DNA of 16,796 nucleotides. Source: Rhodoferax sp. GTDB taxonomy: Bacteria; Pseudomonadota; Gammaproteobacteria; Burkholderiales; Burkholderiaceae_C. Positions 1-8,312 of the stretch are shown piece by piece. Position 1 is the stretch's first letter; every line of letters begins with the position of its first letter. The notes under the pieces were generated by a model that had not been told where the DNA came from, searched no databases, and saw only the letters and a program-made list of their open reading frames with translations. The position numbers and the translations under genes were made by a program. The stretch lies in contig JAUXQA010000161.1 of assembly GCA_030683195.1 (NCBI GenBank), forward strand, positions 1 through 16,796, read 5' to 3'.

Positions 1-2159
1 GTAGTATTTTCGTTGGTAAAGTAAAATGCATTATTGCCCATCACTTCACGGAATACAGGAATATCACGCGCAATAATTGGTAATTTATGCTGTGCCGCTT
101 CTATTAGTGGTAGGCCAAAACCCTCGCCGTAGGAAGCTGCAATTAAGCATTTACTAGCAGCATAGAGCAACTCCAAATATTCATCGCTGATGCCGTCAAG
201 CCAAAACAAATGTTGGCCTAATTGTTGATGTTTTTGCAACCTCTCAACAAGTGATTCAACCAGCCAGCCTTGCTTACCGACGATGACTAAGTTGACCGTA
301 GCACCTTTTGCCCACAGGTCCTCAAAAGCATCAAGCACTTGACTGTGTCCTTTTCGAGGTTCCAGAGTGCCGACCATTAAAAAGCTGTTTCCTAACTTGA
401 TTTTTTCTAAAGTTGGCAGTGCGCATGAAGGTAATCCAGTGCTGGGTGTAGAATTATCAATATCAGCACCGTTATGAGACCAAGTAATCTTTAATGGACG
501 TAGGGTTTTTTTATTATTTTTGACCATCCACATAGATAACTCAGTTGCTACCGTTTGTGAAACACAAACCACACCGTCATTCTCAGTGATGCATTCAAGC
601 CATTTTGAAAATCCCTCTGCTGTACCAGGTGGAAAATACTCAGGCATTTGCAGACAAAGCAAGTCATGAAGCAAAAATTCTATATGTACGCCCTGCCGCC
701 TCATGTCTTGGTAAGATTCTCGCTGTGATGCCACAACTTGGGGTTGCAGGTCTAGACCAAAAAAAATGTCACCTGGAGCATAGTCAATGGGGAGATCAGG
801 CAGGTTTAAAGGTTGCCCACCCAAAAAGATATTTGTGTAGTTGCGTGCGTAATGGTAGCCGTGCTCTAGGGTTGCAAAGATTGGTTCAACACGGTACCCG
901 TCAGGCGGGTTTAGTAACCACTCTCTAAGAATGCTTCGGACGACCCGCTGGATCCCGCTTCTGGCATCACGCTGCACCAGTTCGGATATATCAACCAACC
1001 ATTGTTTACGCGGGTTGTGTCTGTCGATTAATGCTGTCTTGAGTTTTTCAGCACTTTGGTGCCAAGTCGACCACGATAGCTGGTTTGATTGAGGATGCAG
1101 TCCAACACGATAAAGATCGTACCAGTTGTTTATAGCAGTGGCTAAGTCCTGTGGAGTACTCCCAGCGAAGTAGTAAGCGAATTCACTCGCCACTTCACGG
1201 AAAACAGGTATATCGCGCGCCACAATTGGCATGCCATGAAGGGCAGCTTCTACAAGAGACAATCCAAAACCTTCATTCAGACTCGCTGCAATTAGGCAAC
1301 TGCTTGCAGCATAGACCTGCTGCAAATATGCATCGCTGATGCCCTTCAACCAAAAAAGGCGTTGTCCGTTTTCAGGGTGCTGTAGCAACGTTTGCGCAAA
1401 TTCATCTACTTTCCAGCCCTGTTGTCCGACTAGGACCAAATTGACATCTAACCCTGCTGACCATAACAAATCAAGTGCTTCAACAATTTGGACTTGACCT
1501 TTACGTGGCTCTATTGTTGACACGCATAAAAAGGTAATACGGCTACGGATGGCGGCCATAACGTTACCCGCATTTGATGGCAGCCCATGCGAGGGTTTAG
1601 AGCCATCAATGTCGGCACCAATGTGTACGCCTGCCAATTGAAAATTCAATAAGGAAGAAAAATTATTGCTGAGAAGCCATTTCCCATAAGCATCGGCGGT
1701 CGCGTGTGAAATACAAATAGCTCCGTCTGAACATCCGACCATGTCCAGCCATTGTTCATGCAAATCTTTAGCGTTGGAATCTTTGAACAAATCTGGTAGC
1801 TGTATAGGCAGTAAGTCATAAACCAGCCACTTGACTATGACGCCATCCAGACGCAATTGTTTGTAAAAATCCAGCTGTGCAAGTTGCACATGGTGTTGCA
1901 TGTCCAGGCCAAAAAACAGATCCCCGCGCTGCCATTGAATGGGGTCATCTGGCCCGGAATCACTACCGTGTTCTAAAAACCTCTGAGTGAAGTGTCGGGC
2001 ATATCGGTACCCCTCAGTTTGTGTGGCGAATACCGGTTCCACACGATACCCCGTTGGTGGTCTTAGCAGCAATTCCTTAAGGTAGCTGCGTACCACACGC
2101 TGCACCCCGGTCGCTGAATCACGTTGCGACAACTCAGAAACATCCAGTAACAGTTGGCG
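1..2159 (-). repeat. Tandem duplication of a GT4 domain coding unit (about 1152 bp period)
   Basis: The coding units for GT4 domains 2 (about 1008-2159) and 3 (from 1007 to the left edge) align collinearly with a period of 384 codons. Equivalent residues are R457/K841 and E751/E1135. Similarity is also visible in the DNA: around 1191-1230 and 39-78 both copies carry 'cacttcacgg' followed by closely matching bases. This indicates internal gene duplication followed by divergence. Confidence 0.8.
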
Positions 2160-3527
2160 CTCGATTCCGGCACTTTGATTTTGAGCCAAACATATGCTCA
2201 GCGCCGCCATTGATGCAGAGCCCGGTGTCGGCAGGTGAGGTGCCATAGCTTGCATGAGACGGGCGCTTGCAGTGGATCGGGCCACATAGCATCCGTGGCT
2301 CGGGCCGTCAACGCCAAGAGCAGCCCAAGCCTCTAGCGCCCGCTGTGCCGATGCATCCCATGAAAAAAGCTTGGCGCGCTTCCTGCCTGACTGCCGCAAT
2401 GTGGCGCGGAAGGCGTTGTCCTGTAAAGCATGCGCTATGTGTGCGGTGATGTCATCCACATCAAATGGGTCAAACATAGCGGCTTCGAGACCAATGACTT
2501 CAGGCAGGCTAGCTGTATTGGCACCAATCACCGCAGCCCCACAAGCCATTGCCTCAAGCGCGGGCAGACCAAAACCTTCATGCCACGATGGAAAAACAAA
2601 TAGCTTGCACAGGTTGTAAAGTTGAACTAATTCAATATCTGAGACGTAGCCGCTGAAAAGCAGCTCATGGGGCAGTAGTCCTGCCAGGTTGGCGCAAGCA
2701 CGCAACTCACTCATGTTTCCGTCAGGTATTTTGCCAGCGAATAACAATTGATGTGATTCGCGTACCACTTGAGGTAAAGCCGCAAAGGCTTCGATCAAGC
2801 GTGGCAGGTTTTTTCGAATGTCAGCACCGCCGGTGTAAAGAATTACTGGTTTTGTAATGCCAATTTTATGTTCTAGCGCCTCTTTTTCTAATTTGCTGAT
2901 GTGCAGTGGTTTGAAAAATGATTCAATGGCGGTTGAAATATTTATAATATTATTTGATGCAATATTTAACAGCGTCAAACCTTCTTCTCTGGAAAACTCT
3001 GAGATTGATAGATGGATTGTAGCTTTTTCTTGATATGATAATTTTTTAAAATAGTATTTTTTGAAATTCTGATTAAAATCAAAATACTGATTTGAGTAAA
3101 TTAATGGAATTGAGTCGTAATAAATAACACTTATCGGTGTATGTAAATCATGTTGCCGTATACTGGTGACAGCATTATCAGAAAAACCTTCAAAAAGACT
3201 ATTAATATGAATTACATCAGGCTGAAGACTTTGGAGAAATTCTTCTCGCAACAATTCTGCAACAATACGACGGGATTCATTCTCTGAATCATGATCATCA
3301 ACTGGTCCTAGTGCATGCCAAACACGAATATTCTCTTGGGGTAAAATCCCATCAAAAGCTGCACGAATAGGTTCAATGGTATCTGGAAACAAGCCAGATA
3401 AAGCTAAAATTATTTCATGCTGGCCACGATTTCTGACAACTGCTTGAGTAAACGATAATGTATAACGACCAATGCCTCGGTAACGGCTTTCGGTCTGTGC
3501 ACCTTGCATATCAATGACAATGCGCAT
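1..3527 (-). CDS. Giant multi-domain GT4 glycosyltransferase (3' end outside window)
   Basis: I checked this frame codon by codon from the ATG at 3527 to the left edge. It stays open for 1175 codons, so the stop lies outside the window. Three GT-B/GT4 units are visible. Unit 1 (about residues 1-390) starts MRIVIDMQGAQTESRYRGIG and has the E-x7-E signature at E317/E325 (EGFGLPALE). Unit 2 starts near R457 (RQLLLDVSELSQRD) with E751/E759. Unit 3 starts near K841 (KQWLVDISELVQRD) with E1135/E1143. Units 2 and 3 are tandem duplicates exactly 384 residues apart; unit 1 is a different subfamily. Proteins of this build (WbdA-like mannosyltransferases) use nucleotide sugars, typically GDP-mannose, to build O-chains at the cytoplasmic face of the inner membrane. 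The start codon overlaps the upstream gene by 17 bp, so translation is probably coupled. The exact sugar and linkages cannot be read from the sequence. Confidence 0.93.
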   Translation of the reverse strand, partial: MRIVIDMQGAQTESRYRGIGRYTLSFTQAVVRNRGQHEIILALSGLFPDTIEPIRAAFDGILPQENIRVWHALGPVDDHDSENESRRIVAELLREEFLQSLQPDVIHINSLFEGFSDNAVTSIRQHDLHTPISVIYYDSIPLIYSNQYFDFNQNFKKYYFKKLSYQEKATIHLSISEFSREEGLTLLNIASNNIINISTAIESFFKPLHISKLEKEALEHKIGITKPVILYTGGADIRKNLPRLIEAFAALPQVVRESHQLLFAGKIPDGNMSELRACANLAGLLPHELLFSGYVSDIELVQLYNLCKLFVFPSWHEGFGLPALEAMACGAAVIGANTASLPEVIGLEAAMFDPFDVDDITAHIAHALQDNAFRATLRQSGRKRAKLFSWDASAQRALEAWAALGVDGPSHGCYVARSTASARLMQAMAPHLPTPGSASMAALSICLAQNQSAGIERQLLLDVSELSQRDSATGVQRVVRSYLKELLLRPPTGYRVEPVFATQTEGYRYARHFTQRFLEHGSDSGPDDPIQWQRGDLFFGLDMQHHVQLAQLDFYKQLRLDGVIVKWLVYDLLPIQLPDLFKDSNAKDLHEQWLDMVGCSDGAICISHATADAYGKWLLSNNFSSLLNFQLAGVHIGADIDGSKPSHGLPSNAGNVMAAIRSRITFLCVSTIEPRKGQVQIVEALDLLWSAGLDVNLVLVGQQGWKVDEFAQTLLQHPENGQRLFWLKGISDAYLQQVYAASSCLIAASLNEGFGLSLVEAALHGMPIVARDIPVFREVASEFAYYFAGSTPQDLATAINNWYDLYRVGLHPQSNQLSWSTWHQSAEKLKTALIDRHNPRKQWLVDISELVQRDARSGIQRVVRSILREWLLNPPDGYRVEPIFATLEHGYHYARNYTNIFLGGQPLNLPDLPIDYAPGDIFFGLDLQPQVVASQRESYQDMRRQGVHIEFLLHDLLCLQMPEYFPPGTAEGFSKWLECITENDGVVCVSQTVATELSMWMVKNNKKTLRPLKITWSHNGADIDNSTPSTGLPSCALPTLEKIKLGNSFLMVGTLEPRKGHSQVLDAFEDLWAKGATVNLVIVGKQGWLVESLVERLQKHQQLGQHLFWLDGISDEYLELLYAASKCLIAASYGEGFGLPLIEAAQHKLPIIARDIPVFREVMGNNAFYFTNENT

Positions 3528-4104
3528 TATTTAATCCCTGATTTTTTTGAAAAGCATTTGTCAATTGATTTACTATTCGACTCGCATGGGCACTCAAAAC
3601 GATACCACCTGTGGTAGATCCGAAAAAATATTCTAAGTATTTATTTTGACGGTCTATTTTTGTTTTGTAAATTGCTGCTTCATCCGATAGGTCCATATCG
3701 ATTATTAAAGTTTCTCGCGAAACATTTTCCATGAGCGAATTTAATAGATGGTTTTTTCCATCGAAGTCTGCTACACGGCCTAATAATTTTTGGTATATTT
3801 CTTCAATAAATTCAGCATCCGGTAGATAGGCGAGTTCGTTGATTAATGCGTGATATGAGTTGTCGATAGATATAGAATCTGTATTTGAAAGGATGTTTTT
3901 AGATGTGTTTAAAATATTTTCCTCGAAAATTTCGGATGATTTTCGATCTGCCATGCCATATAAAATTTCACTTAAAGAAATATTATTTTTCAGTAGATTG
4001 GACCAGTATTTAAATTCGCTATCATTCGGTAAGCGAGAGAATTTTATTTTAAATGCACCATGTATAATACGCTTGCGGTGTTTTTCCCGCATTTCTTCGA
4101 TCAT
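3511..4104 (-). CDS. Small DUF4214-like protein in the polysaccharide operon
   Basis: A 197-residue protein without signal peptide or membrane segment. Two copies of a DUF4214-like helical motif can be seen: one at about residues 12-58 (HGAFKIKFSRLPNDSEFKYW, then SLSEILYGMA) and one at about 97-145 (EFIEEIYQKLLGRVADFDG). DUF4214 is often found in secreted or cell-surface and polysaccharide-locus proteins; its biochemical role is unclear. I chose ATG 4104 because AAGGA lies 8 nt upstream; an in-frame TTG at 4128 would add eight residues but lacks such a site. The gene lies 38 nt after the FkbM gene, and its stop overlaps the start of the giant glycosyltransferase (last residues NAHCH). It is far more AT-rich than manC or smc, which points to a separate origin. 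Its function is unknown; an accessory or interaction role with the glycosyltransferase is inference only. Confidence 0.8.
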   Translation of the reverse strand: MIEEMREKHRKRIIHGAFKIKFSRLPNDSEFKYWSNLLKNNISLSEILYGMADRKSSEIFEENILNTSKNILSNTDSISIDNSYHALINELAYLPDAEFIEEIYQKLLGRVADFDGKNHLLNSLMENVSRETLIIDMDLSDEAAIYKTKIDRQNKYLEYFFGSTTGGIVLSAHASRIVNQLTNAFQKNQGLNNAHCH

Positions 4105-4112
4105 TTTATAAA

Positions 4113-4117
4113 TCCTT
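4113..4117 (-). promoter_or_regulatory. Ribosome binding site of the DUF4214-like gene
   Basis: AAGGA on the minus strand ends 8 nt before ATG 4104. It supports this start over the in-frame TTG at 4128, which lies upstream of the site. Confidence 0.65.
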
Positions 4118-4142
4118 AAAAATTTCAAATATTAAAGTATAG

Positions 4143-5423
4143 CTATACATATCGCGTGAAACCATCAAAAATATTAGGTTGAATTTTGAAAAGTTGCGAC
4201 AACTCTATATGCGTTGCATGCAGATAAAATCTATTGAGGCCGTCAAAATAAATAAACGTATAGTCACGTTCAACCAAATAGTTTTCCCATAAATGCCATG
4301 TAGGAATCTCGGTGCTCGGTTCAGTGGCCTCCATTACGACCACCCATGGCCGTGCAGGATTCGTACTCCATCCTGCAAGCACTGCCGCTTCCATGCCCTC
4401 GACGTCAATCTTTAGCCAGTGAATAGCGCGGGTGCCAACCTCATCAAACAGTGCAGTCAAGGTAGTTGCTGGCACTTTTGTCTCGTTCACTTGCCACCCT
4501 GCAAGTTCGTGGCGGTGTGCAAATGCTTCAGTACCGGTGGATAAACCGGTTTTTGGGATGTGGTAAAAATTTTGCGTGCCTGGGTGTTCCGCTAGCACTG
4601 CTTGCACCACTCGTTCATCGGGTCTGTCGTTGCGCAAGGCCTCTGCATACTCAGGCAATGGTTCTACATGCACACCACGCCAGCCGCGCTCGTAAAACGC
4701 TTTGCTAACCGAGTCAACCACTGGGTCGTGGGCGCCAACGTCAATATAAAACCCGTTTTCTACGCGCCCCAAAGCGCGCCACAACATCACATCCTCAAAG
4801 TTTTGCGCATATGACGTAATCCCTACATCTGGTTTGGCTGGTGTTTGTAACGCTGGCCGTGCCGCAAGTGCCAAGGTGGCAGCGGCTTGCTGCAACTGTT
4901 CAAAACGAACTGTTTCATTCAACACTCGTGTTTCAGCCAACAGCATGCTGTTAATCTTTTGATTACTTATCGAGGCTGCTGTTTTAAAGTGACCAATGGC
5001 ACGCTCTCTATCCCCCGCTGCAATAACGGCCTTCCCCAATGTGCTGTAAACCCCAGCAACAAGCACTTGGCTCATCATTCTTTTGCTACAGCCCCAGTCC
5101 TGCGCTAAGCGTATTAATTGTTGTGCAAGTTGTGTGTTGTCGGCTTGCAACTGGCCAGTTGCTGCCAGTAGCGCAAGCTTGGCCCGGTCAGGATGGTGTT
5201 GTAAGGTTTCTTTAGTTAAGTTAGCCAAGCTCGCCCAATCGCCTAGCTGCCATTGGATGCGGCTTTGCTCCAGCAGGTTTTCGTCGTAAGGCACAAGGTG
5301 TTGAACATCTTCATGCTCATTTTGAGCTGTAGCCGTTGATTCATCTGCCTTATCTGCTTCTTTTTTAGGAGCTTCAAACAAGTTTTTGACCCAATCGCTG
5401 ATACGCATGAACAGGTTAACCAC
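4143..5423 (-). CDS. FkbM-family methyltransferase with TPR-like N-terminus
   Basis: A 426-residue two-part protein. Residues about 45-180 are helical and TPR-like (LAQDWGCSK at 106-114, GDRERAIGHFKTAA at 137-150). Residues about 200-426 form an FkbM SAM-dependent methyltransferase: SYAQNFEDVML at 204-214, SAM motif I YIDVGAHDP at 226-234, the acidic VHVEPLP at 251-257, and the family signature LKIDVEGMEA at 337-346. FkbM enzymes methylate hydroxyls of sugars or polyketides, so the expected role is O-methylation of the glycan made by this locus, perhaps at a chain end. The start is GTG, supported by GGAG 8 nt upstream; an in-frame ATG at 5408 has no such site. The gene follows manC after 52 nt. 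A degenerate relative of its N-terminal part lies at 11878-12160. The target sugar is not predictable. Confidence 0.9.
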   Translation of the reverse strand: MVNLFMRISDWVKNLFEAPKKEADKADESTATAQNEHEDVQHLVPYDENLLEQSRIQWQLGDWASLANLTKETLQHHPDRAKLALLAATGQLQADNTQLAQQLIRLAQDWGCSKRMMSQVLVAGVYSTLGKAVIAAGDRERAIGHFKTAASISNQKINSMLLAETRVLNETVRFEQLQQAAATLALAARPALQTPAKPDVGITSYAQNFEDVMLWRALGRVENGFYIDVGAHDPVVDSVSKAFYERGWRGVHVEPLPEYAEALRNDRPDERVVQAVLAEHPGTQNFYHIPKTGLSTGTEAFAHRHELAGWQVNETKVPATTLTALFDEVGTRAIHWLKIDVEGMEAAVLAGWSTNPARPWVVVMEATEPSTEIPTWHLWENYLVERDYTFIYFDGLNRFYLHATHIELSQLFKIQPNIFDGFTRYV

Positions 5424-5431
5424 GTGCTGTG

Positions 5432-5435
5432 CTCC
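5432..5435 (-). promoter_or_regulatory. Ribosome binding site deciding the GTG start of the FkbM gene
   Basis: GGAG on the minus strand lies 8 nt before the GTG at 5423. It favours the GTG over the ATG five codons further downstream. Confidence 0.55.
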
Positions 5436-5475
5436 AGGGAGTCAGTTTGTGCGCATGACGCATTGGCGTTCTCAT

Positions 5476-6909
5476 TTAGGCTGTTCGCCCATAGGTGTCT
5501 TCAAACCTCACAATATCGTCTTCACCTAGGTAGCTGCCAGATTGCACTTCTATCAGGTGCAAATCGATCTTGCCTGGGTTGGCCAGCCGGTGTGTGTGGC
5601 CTAGTGGGATGAAAGTCGATTGGTTTTCGCCGAGCAATACTTCTTTGCCGTCTACAGTCACCAAAGCGGTTCCGCTAACCACAATCCAATGCTCGGCGCG
5701 GTGGTAATGCATTTGCAACGACAATTTTTCGCCAGGCCGAACCATGATGCGCTTGACCTGAAAGCGCTCTGCTGCGTCAACCCCTTCGTACCAGCCCCAG
5801 GGGCGGTATACACGGAGGTGCTGCAGGTGTTCGCTGCGGCCATGGTCATCAAAGTGTTCTATGGCCCGTTTGATTTCTTGGGCTGCTGTACGTTGCATCA
5901 CCAGCACGGCATCTGCGGTTTCTACCACCACCACGTTATCAAGCCCAATCACGGCCACAAGTCGGCTTTCGGCGCGGATGTAGCTGTTGGTGGTTTGGGT
6001 GGCAAATACATCGCCTTGCAGGGCGTTGCCTGCGTCGTTTTTGGCGGCAATTTGCCACAGCGAGTCCCACGAGCCCACGTCGCTCCAGCCAAATTCAACC
6101 GGCACCACGGCGGCGCGAGTTGTTTTTTGCATGACGGCGTAGTCAATCGAGTCTGAGGGGCAGGCCAAAAAGTCTACGTTGCCGGGGCGGCAAAAGTCGA
6201 GGTCTTGCAGCCTCCCTTGCCATGCGCGGGTTGCTGCTGCCAAGATGTCAGGGCTATGGGTTTTGAGTTCTTCCAGGTAGCGCGCTGCTGTAAACACAAA
6301 CATGCCGCTGTTCCATGTGGTGCCACCTTCTGCCAGGTAGTGGGCTGCAGTGGCGCGGTCTGGTTTTTCAATGAACGCGGTCACTGCGCACGCGCCGCTG
6401 CCAGGTGCCTCAGTGGCAAGTGGCACCCCTGACTTGATGTAGCCATAGCCCGTTTCAGGCCCGGTCGGCAAGATGCCAAAAGTGACCAAGTAGCCTGCTC
6501 GGGCTGCTATGGCTGCGTCGGACACCGCTTGTTGGAAGGCCGCAGTGTCTTGAATGACGTGGTCTGCTGGTAGTACCAGCATCAACGCTTCAGGGTCATG
6601 CTCACTCAAATGCAGCGCTGCTAGTGCTATGGCGGGCGCGGTGTTACGCCCTGCGGGCTCAAGGTAAATGGCGGCAGGTGTTTGGCCTGTGGCAATGCAT
6701 TGCTCTCGCACCAGAAAGCGGTGCTCCTGGTTGCACACCAGCAATGGGGCCTGGGCGCCGGCCAAAGCGGCCGCACGCTCAATAGTCGCCTGCAGCATGG
6801 TCTTTGCACCAACAAGTGCCAGCAGCTGCTTGGGATACGAGGCTCGAGACAAGGGCCAAAGGCGCGTGCCAGAGCCACCGGAGAGGATGACGGGGTGAAT
6901 TGTGGTCAT
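5476..6909 (-). CDS. manC: Mannose-1-phosphate guanylyltransferase / mannose-6-phosphate isomerase
   Basis: A 477-residue bifunctional type II PMI-GMP enzyme of normal length (ManC/AlgA/WbpW family). It has an N-terminal nucleotidyltransferase domain with GGSGTRLWPLSR at 11-22 and YPKQ at 25-28, then PAGRNTAPAIALAALH, LPADHVI and FIEKPD. The C-terminal cupin domain carries metal-ligand histidines MHYHRAEHW at 400-408 and PLGHTHRLANPG. It isomerises fructose-6-P to mannose-6-P and converts mannose-1-P plus GTP to GDP-mannose in the cytoplasm. GDP-mannose is the donor for mannose or the precursor of D-rhamnose, fucose and related sugars. The start ATG follows from the family N-terminus (MTTIHPVILSGGSGTRLW); no clear Shine-Dalgarno is seen. 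The Rpn remnant ends immediately upstream, so transcription must cross that remnant or start inside it. The gene symbol is given by family (algA and wbpW are alternative names). Confidence 0.96.
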   Translation of the reverse strand: MTTIHPVILSGGSGTRLWPLSRASYPKQLLALVGAKTMLQATIERAAALAGAQAPLLVCNQEHRFLVREQCIATGQTPAAIYLEPAGRNTAPAIALAALHLSEHDPEALMLVLPADHVIQDTAAFQQAVSDAAIAARAGYLVTFGILPTGPETGYGYIKSGVPLATEAPGSGACAVTAFIEKPDRATAAHYLAEGGTTWNSGMFVFTAARYLEELKTHSPDILAAATRAWQGRLQDLDFCRPGNVDFLACPSDSIDYAVMQKTTRAAVVPVEFGWSDVGSWDSLWQIAAKNDAGNALQGDVFATQTTNSYIRAESRLVAVIGLDNVVVVETADAVLVMQRTAAQEIKRAIEHFDDHGRSEHLQHLRVYRPWGWYEGVDAAERFQVKRIMVRPGEKLSLQMHYHRAEHWIVVSGTALVTVDGKEVLLGENQSTFIPLGHTHRLANPGKIDLHLIEVQSGSYLGEDDIVRFEDTYGRTA

Positions 6910-6913
6910 GGCT

Positions 6914-7297
6914 TTAAAAGGCGGTTTGCAGGCGTTGGGCAGTTTCTGGGTTTAGGTGGGGCAAAGCGTTTGGGCATCGGCGTTCAGGGCTTTTAGCCGG
7001 TCCAGGACTTGTTGAACCGGGGGGGTGGTTGATGGTTTGCATGGTGGTTTTCTCCTGCCACTGTGCCGGTAACTTAATGATATGCAATTGCAGCTCATCA
7101 CTTAATTTTGTTTGGGGGTTTTGGTTGCCCCGCATTTCAAATCGCCGGTGAGCTTGGTGGGTTTCACCAGCTGCATCAAAGAGGTCAAAGTTTAAAAGGT
7201 GGATGCCAATGACGGGCGCAAGGGCTTGGTTGTTGTTCTGGCCGTCACAAGACTTCGAAATACCCTGGCTGAACACAGAGTCGGTGAGTTGTTCCAT
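6914..7297 (-). pseudogene. Decayed middle/C-terminal remnant of an Rpn-family (PD-(D/E)XK) gene
   Basis: One open frame here reads ALAPVIGIHLLNFDLF, then FEMRGNQNPQTKLSDELQLH and IIKLP. This is the characteristic middle of Rpn/PDDEXK_2 'transposase-like nuclease' proteins. The last residues (LNPETAQRLQTAF) match a DUF4351 tail (SPDTAQRLQSA in the intact gene at 12182-13195), but the bases just before them read in a different frame, which indicates a frameshift. A 14-bp block, tgcaggcgttgggc, is identical at 6927-6940 and 12267-12280. The usual N-terminus is absent, as is the first catalytic part. The remnant sits between the UXS stop and the manC start. It could be the lower part of a gene whose N-terminus survives at 11664-11787. 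Recognition of the family is confident; the history is inference. Confidence 0.75.
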
Positions 7298-7312
7298 GTT
7301 TGCGTCAGAACC

Positions 7313-8260
7313 TCAAGTCAACTGCGAAAAGTAAGCAATGGTTCTTTTCAACCCTTCGCTCAATGGAACAATCGGGTGCCAATCCAACATTTGCCGTGCC
7401 AAAGTCAAGTCGGGTTTCCTTTGCCGGGGATCATCGGCAGGCAGCGGCAGGTGAATAATATTTGAGCGACTACCTGTGAGGCGTAACACTTCTTCTGCTA
7501 ACTCATGCATGCTGAATTCGTCCGGATTGCCAATGTTGACAGGTCCGATGAATTCATCGGCAATATCCATCATGCCCACCAATGCATCGATCAGATCATC
7601 CACAAAGCAAAAGCTTCTACTTTGTTGTCCGTCACCATACAACGTGATGTCTTCGCCACGTAAGGCTTGCATGATGAAATTGCTGACTACCCGACCATCA
7701 TCAGGGCGCATCCGTGGCCCGTAAGTGTTAAATATGCGAACCACTTTAATGCGCAACTTGTGCTGCCGGTAGTAGTCGAAAAACAGGGTTTCAGCGCAAC
7801 GTTTGCCCTCATCGTAGCAACTGCGAATCCCAATGGGATTGACACGGCCCCAGTAACTCTCCTGCTGCGGGTGCACCTCAGGGTCGCCATAAACCTCAGA
7901 GGTGGAGGCCTGCAGGATTTTTGCCTTGCATCGCTTGGCAAGCCCCAGCATATTGATGGCACCAAGAACGTTGGTCTTGGTGGTTTGAACCGGGTCAAGC
8001 TGATACTGTATCGGACTGGCGGGGCAGGCCAAGTTGTAAATTTCGTCAACTTCCGCATAAAACGGAAAAGTGACGTCATGGCGTATCAGTTCGAAGTTTT
8101 CCCGGTCCAAGAGATGGGCCACATTGCGTGTGCTGCCAGTGAAGAAGTTGTCAACGCACAGGACATCATCGCCGCGCTCAACCAGTCGGTCACACAAGTG
8201 GCTGCCTAGAAAGCCCGCACCACCAGTGACCAACACCCGTCGTTTTAACATACCACTCAT
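7313..8260 (-). CDS. UDP-glucuronate decarboxylase (UDP-xylose synthase)
   Basis: A 315-residue short-chain dehydrogenase/reductase of the extended type. The NAD-binding TGGAGFLGSHL is at 12-22, followed by D37 in VDNFF. The UXS-typical ACPASPIQYQ is at 79-87 and the catalytic Y149-x3-K153 lies inside RSCYDEGKR, the pattern that separates UXS from dTDP-glucose dehydratases and epimerases. It converts UDP-glucuronate to UDP-xylose plus CO2 in the cytoplasm. The frame is open upstream to 8404, but that extension overlaps the acyltransferase gene and has no family similarity. I use ATG 8260, with GAGG 8 nt upstream; the ATG at 8251 is a weaker alternative. The UDP-glucose dehydrogenase needed to make its substrate is not in the window. 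The gene is 52 nt downstream of the acyltransferase and probably co-transcribed with it. Confidence 0.93.
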   Translation of the reverse strand: MSGMLKRRVLVTGGAGFLGSHLCDRLVERGDDVLCVDNFFTGSTRNVAHLLDRENFELIRHDVTFPFYAEVDEIYNLACPASPIQYQLDPVQTTKTNVLGAINMLGLAKRCKAKILQASTSEVYGDPEVHPQQESYWGRVNPIGIRSCYDEGKRCAETLFFDYYRQHKLRIKVVRIFNTYGPRMRPDDGRVVSNFIMQALRGEDITLYGDGQQSRSFCFVDDLIDALVGMMDIADEFIGPVNIGNPDEFSMHELAEEVLRLTGSRSNIIHLPLPADDPRQRKPDLTLARQMLDWHPIVPLSEGLKRTIAYFSQLT

Positions 8261-8268
8261 TGTTGTTA

Positions 8269-8272
8269 CCTC
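8269..8272 (-). promoter_or_regulatory. Ribosome binding site of the UXS gene
   Basis: GAGG (in TGAGGTAACAACAATG) lies 8 nt before ATG 8260. It selects this start over the upstream in-frame extension to 8404. Confidence 0.6.
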
Positions 8273-8312
8273 AGCGGCGATTGACCCACTCCGGAGCCGG
8301 CTTTGACGAAAT

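Noticed and set aside
605..928. Plus-strand open frames at 605-928, 1151-1339 and 2267-2619
   Set aside because: All lie opposite the continuous GT4 coding frame, which carries clear domain motifs; they are shadows.
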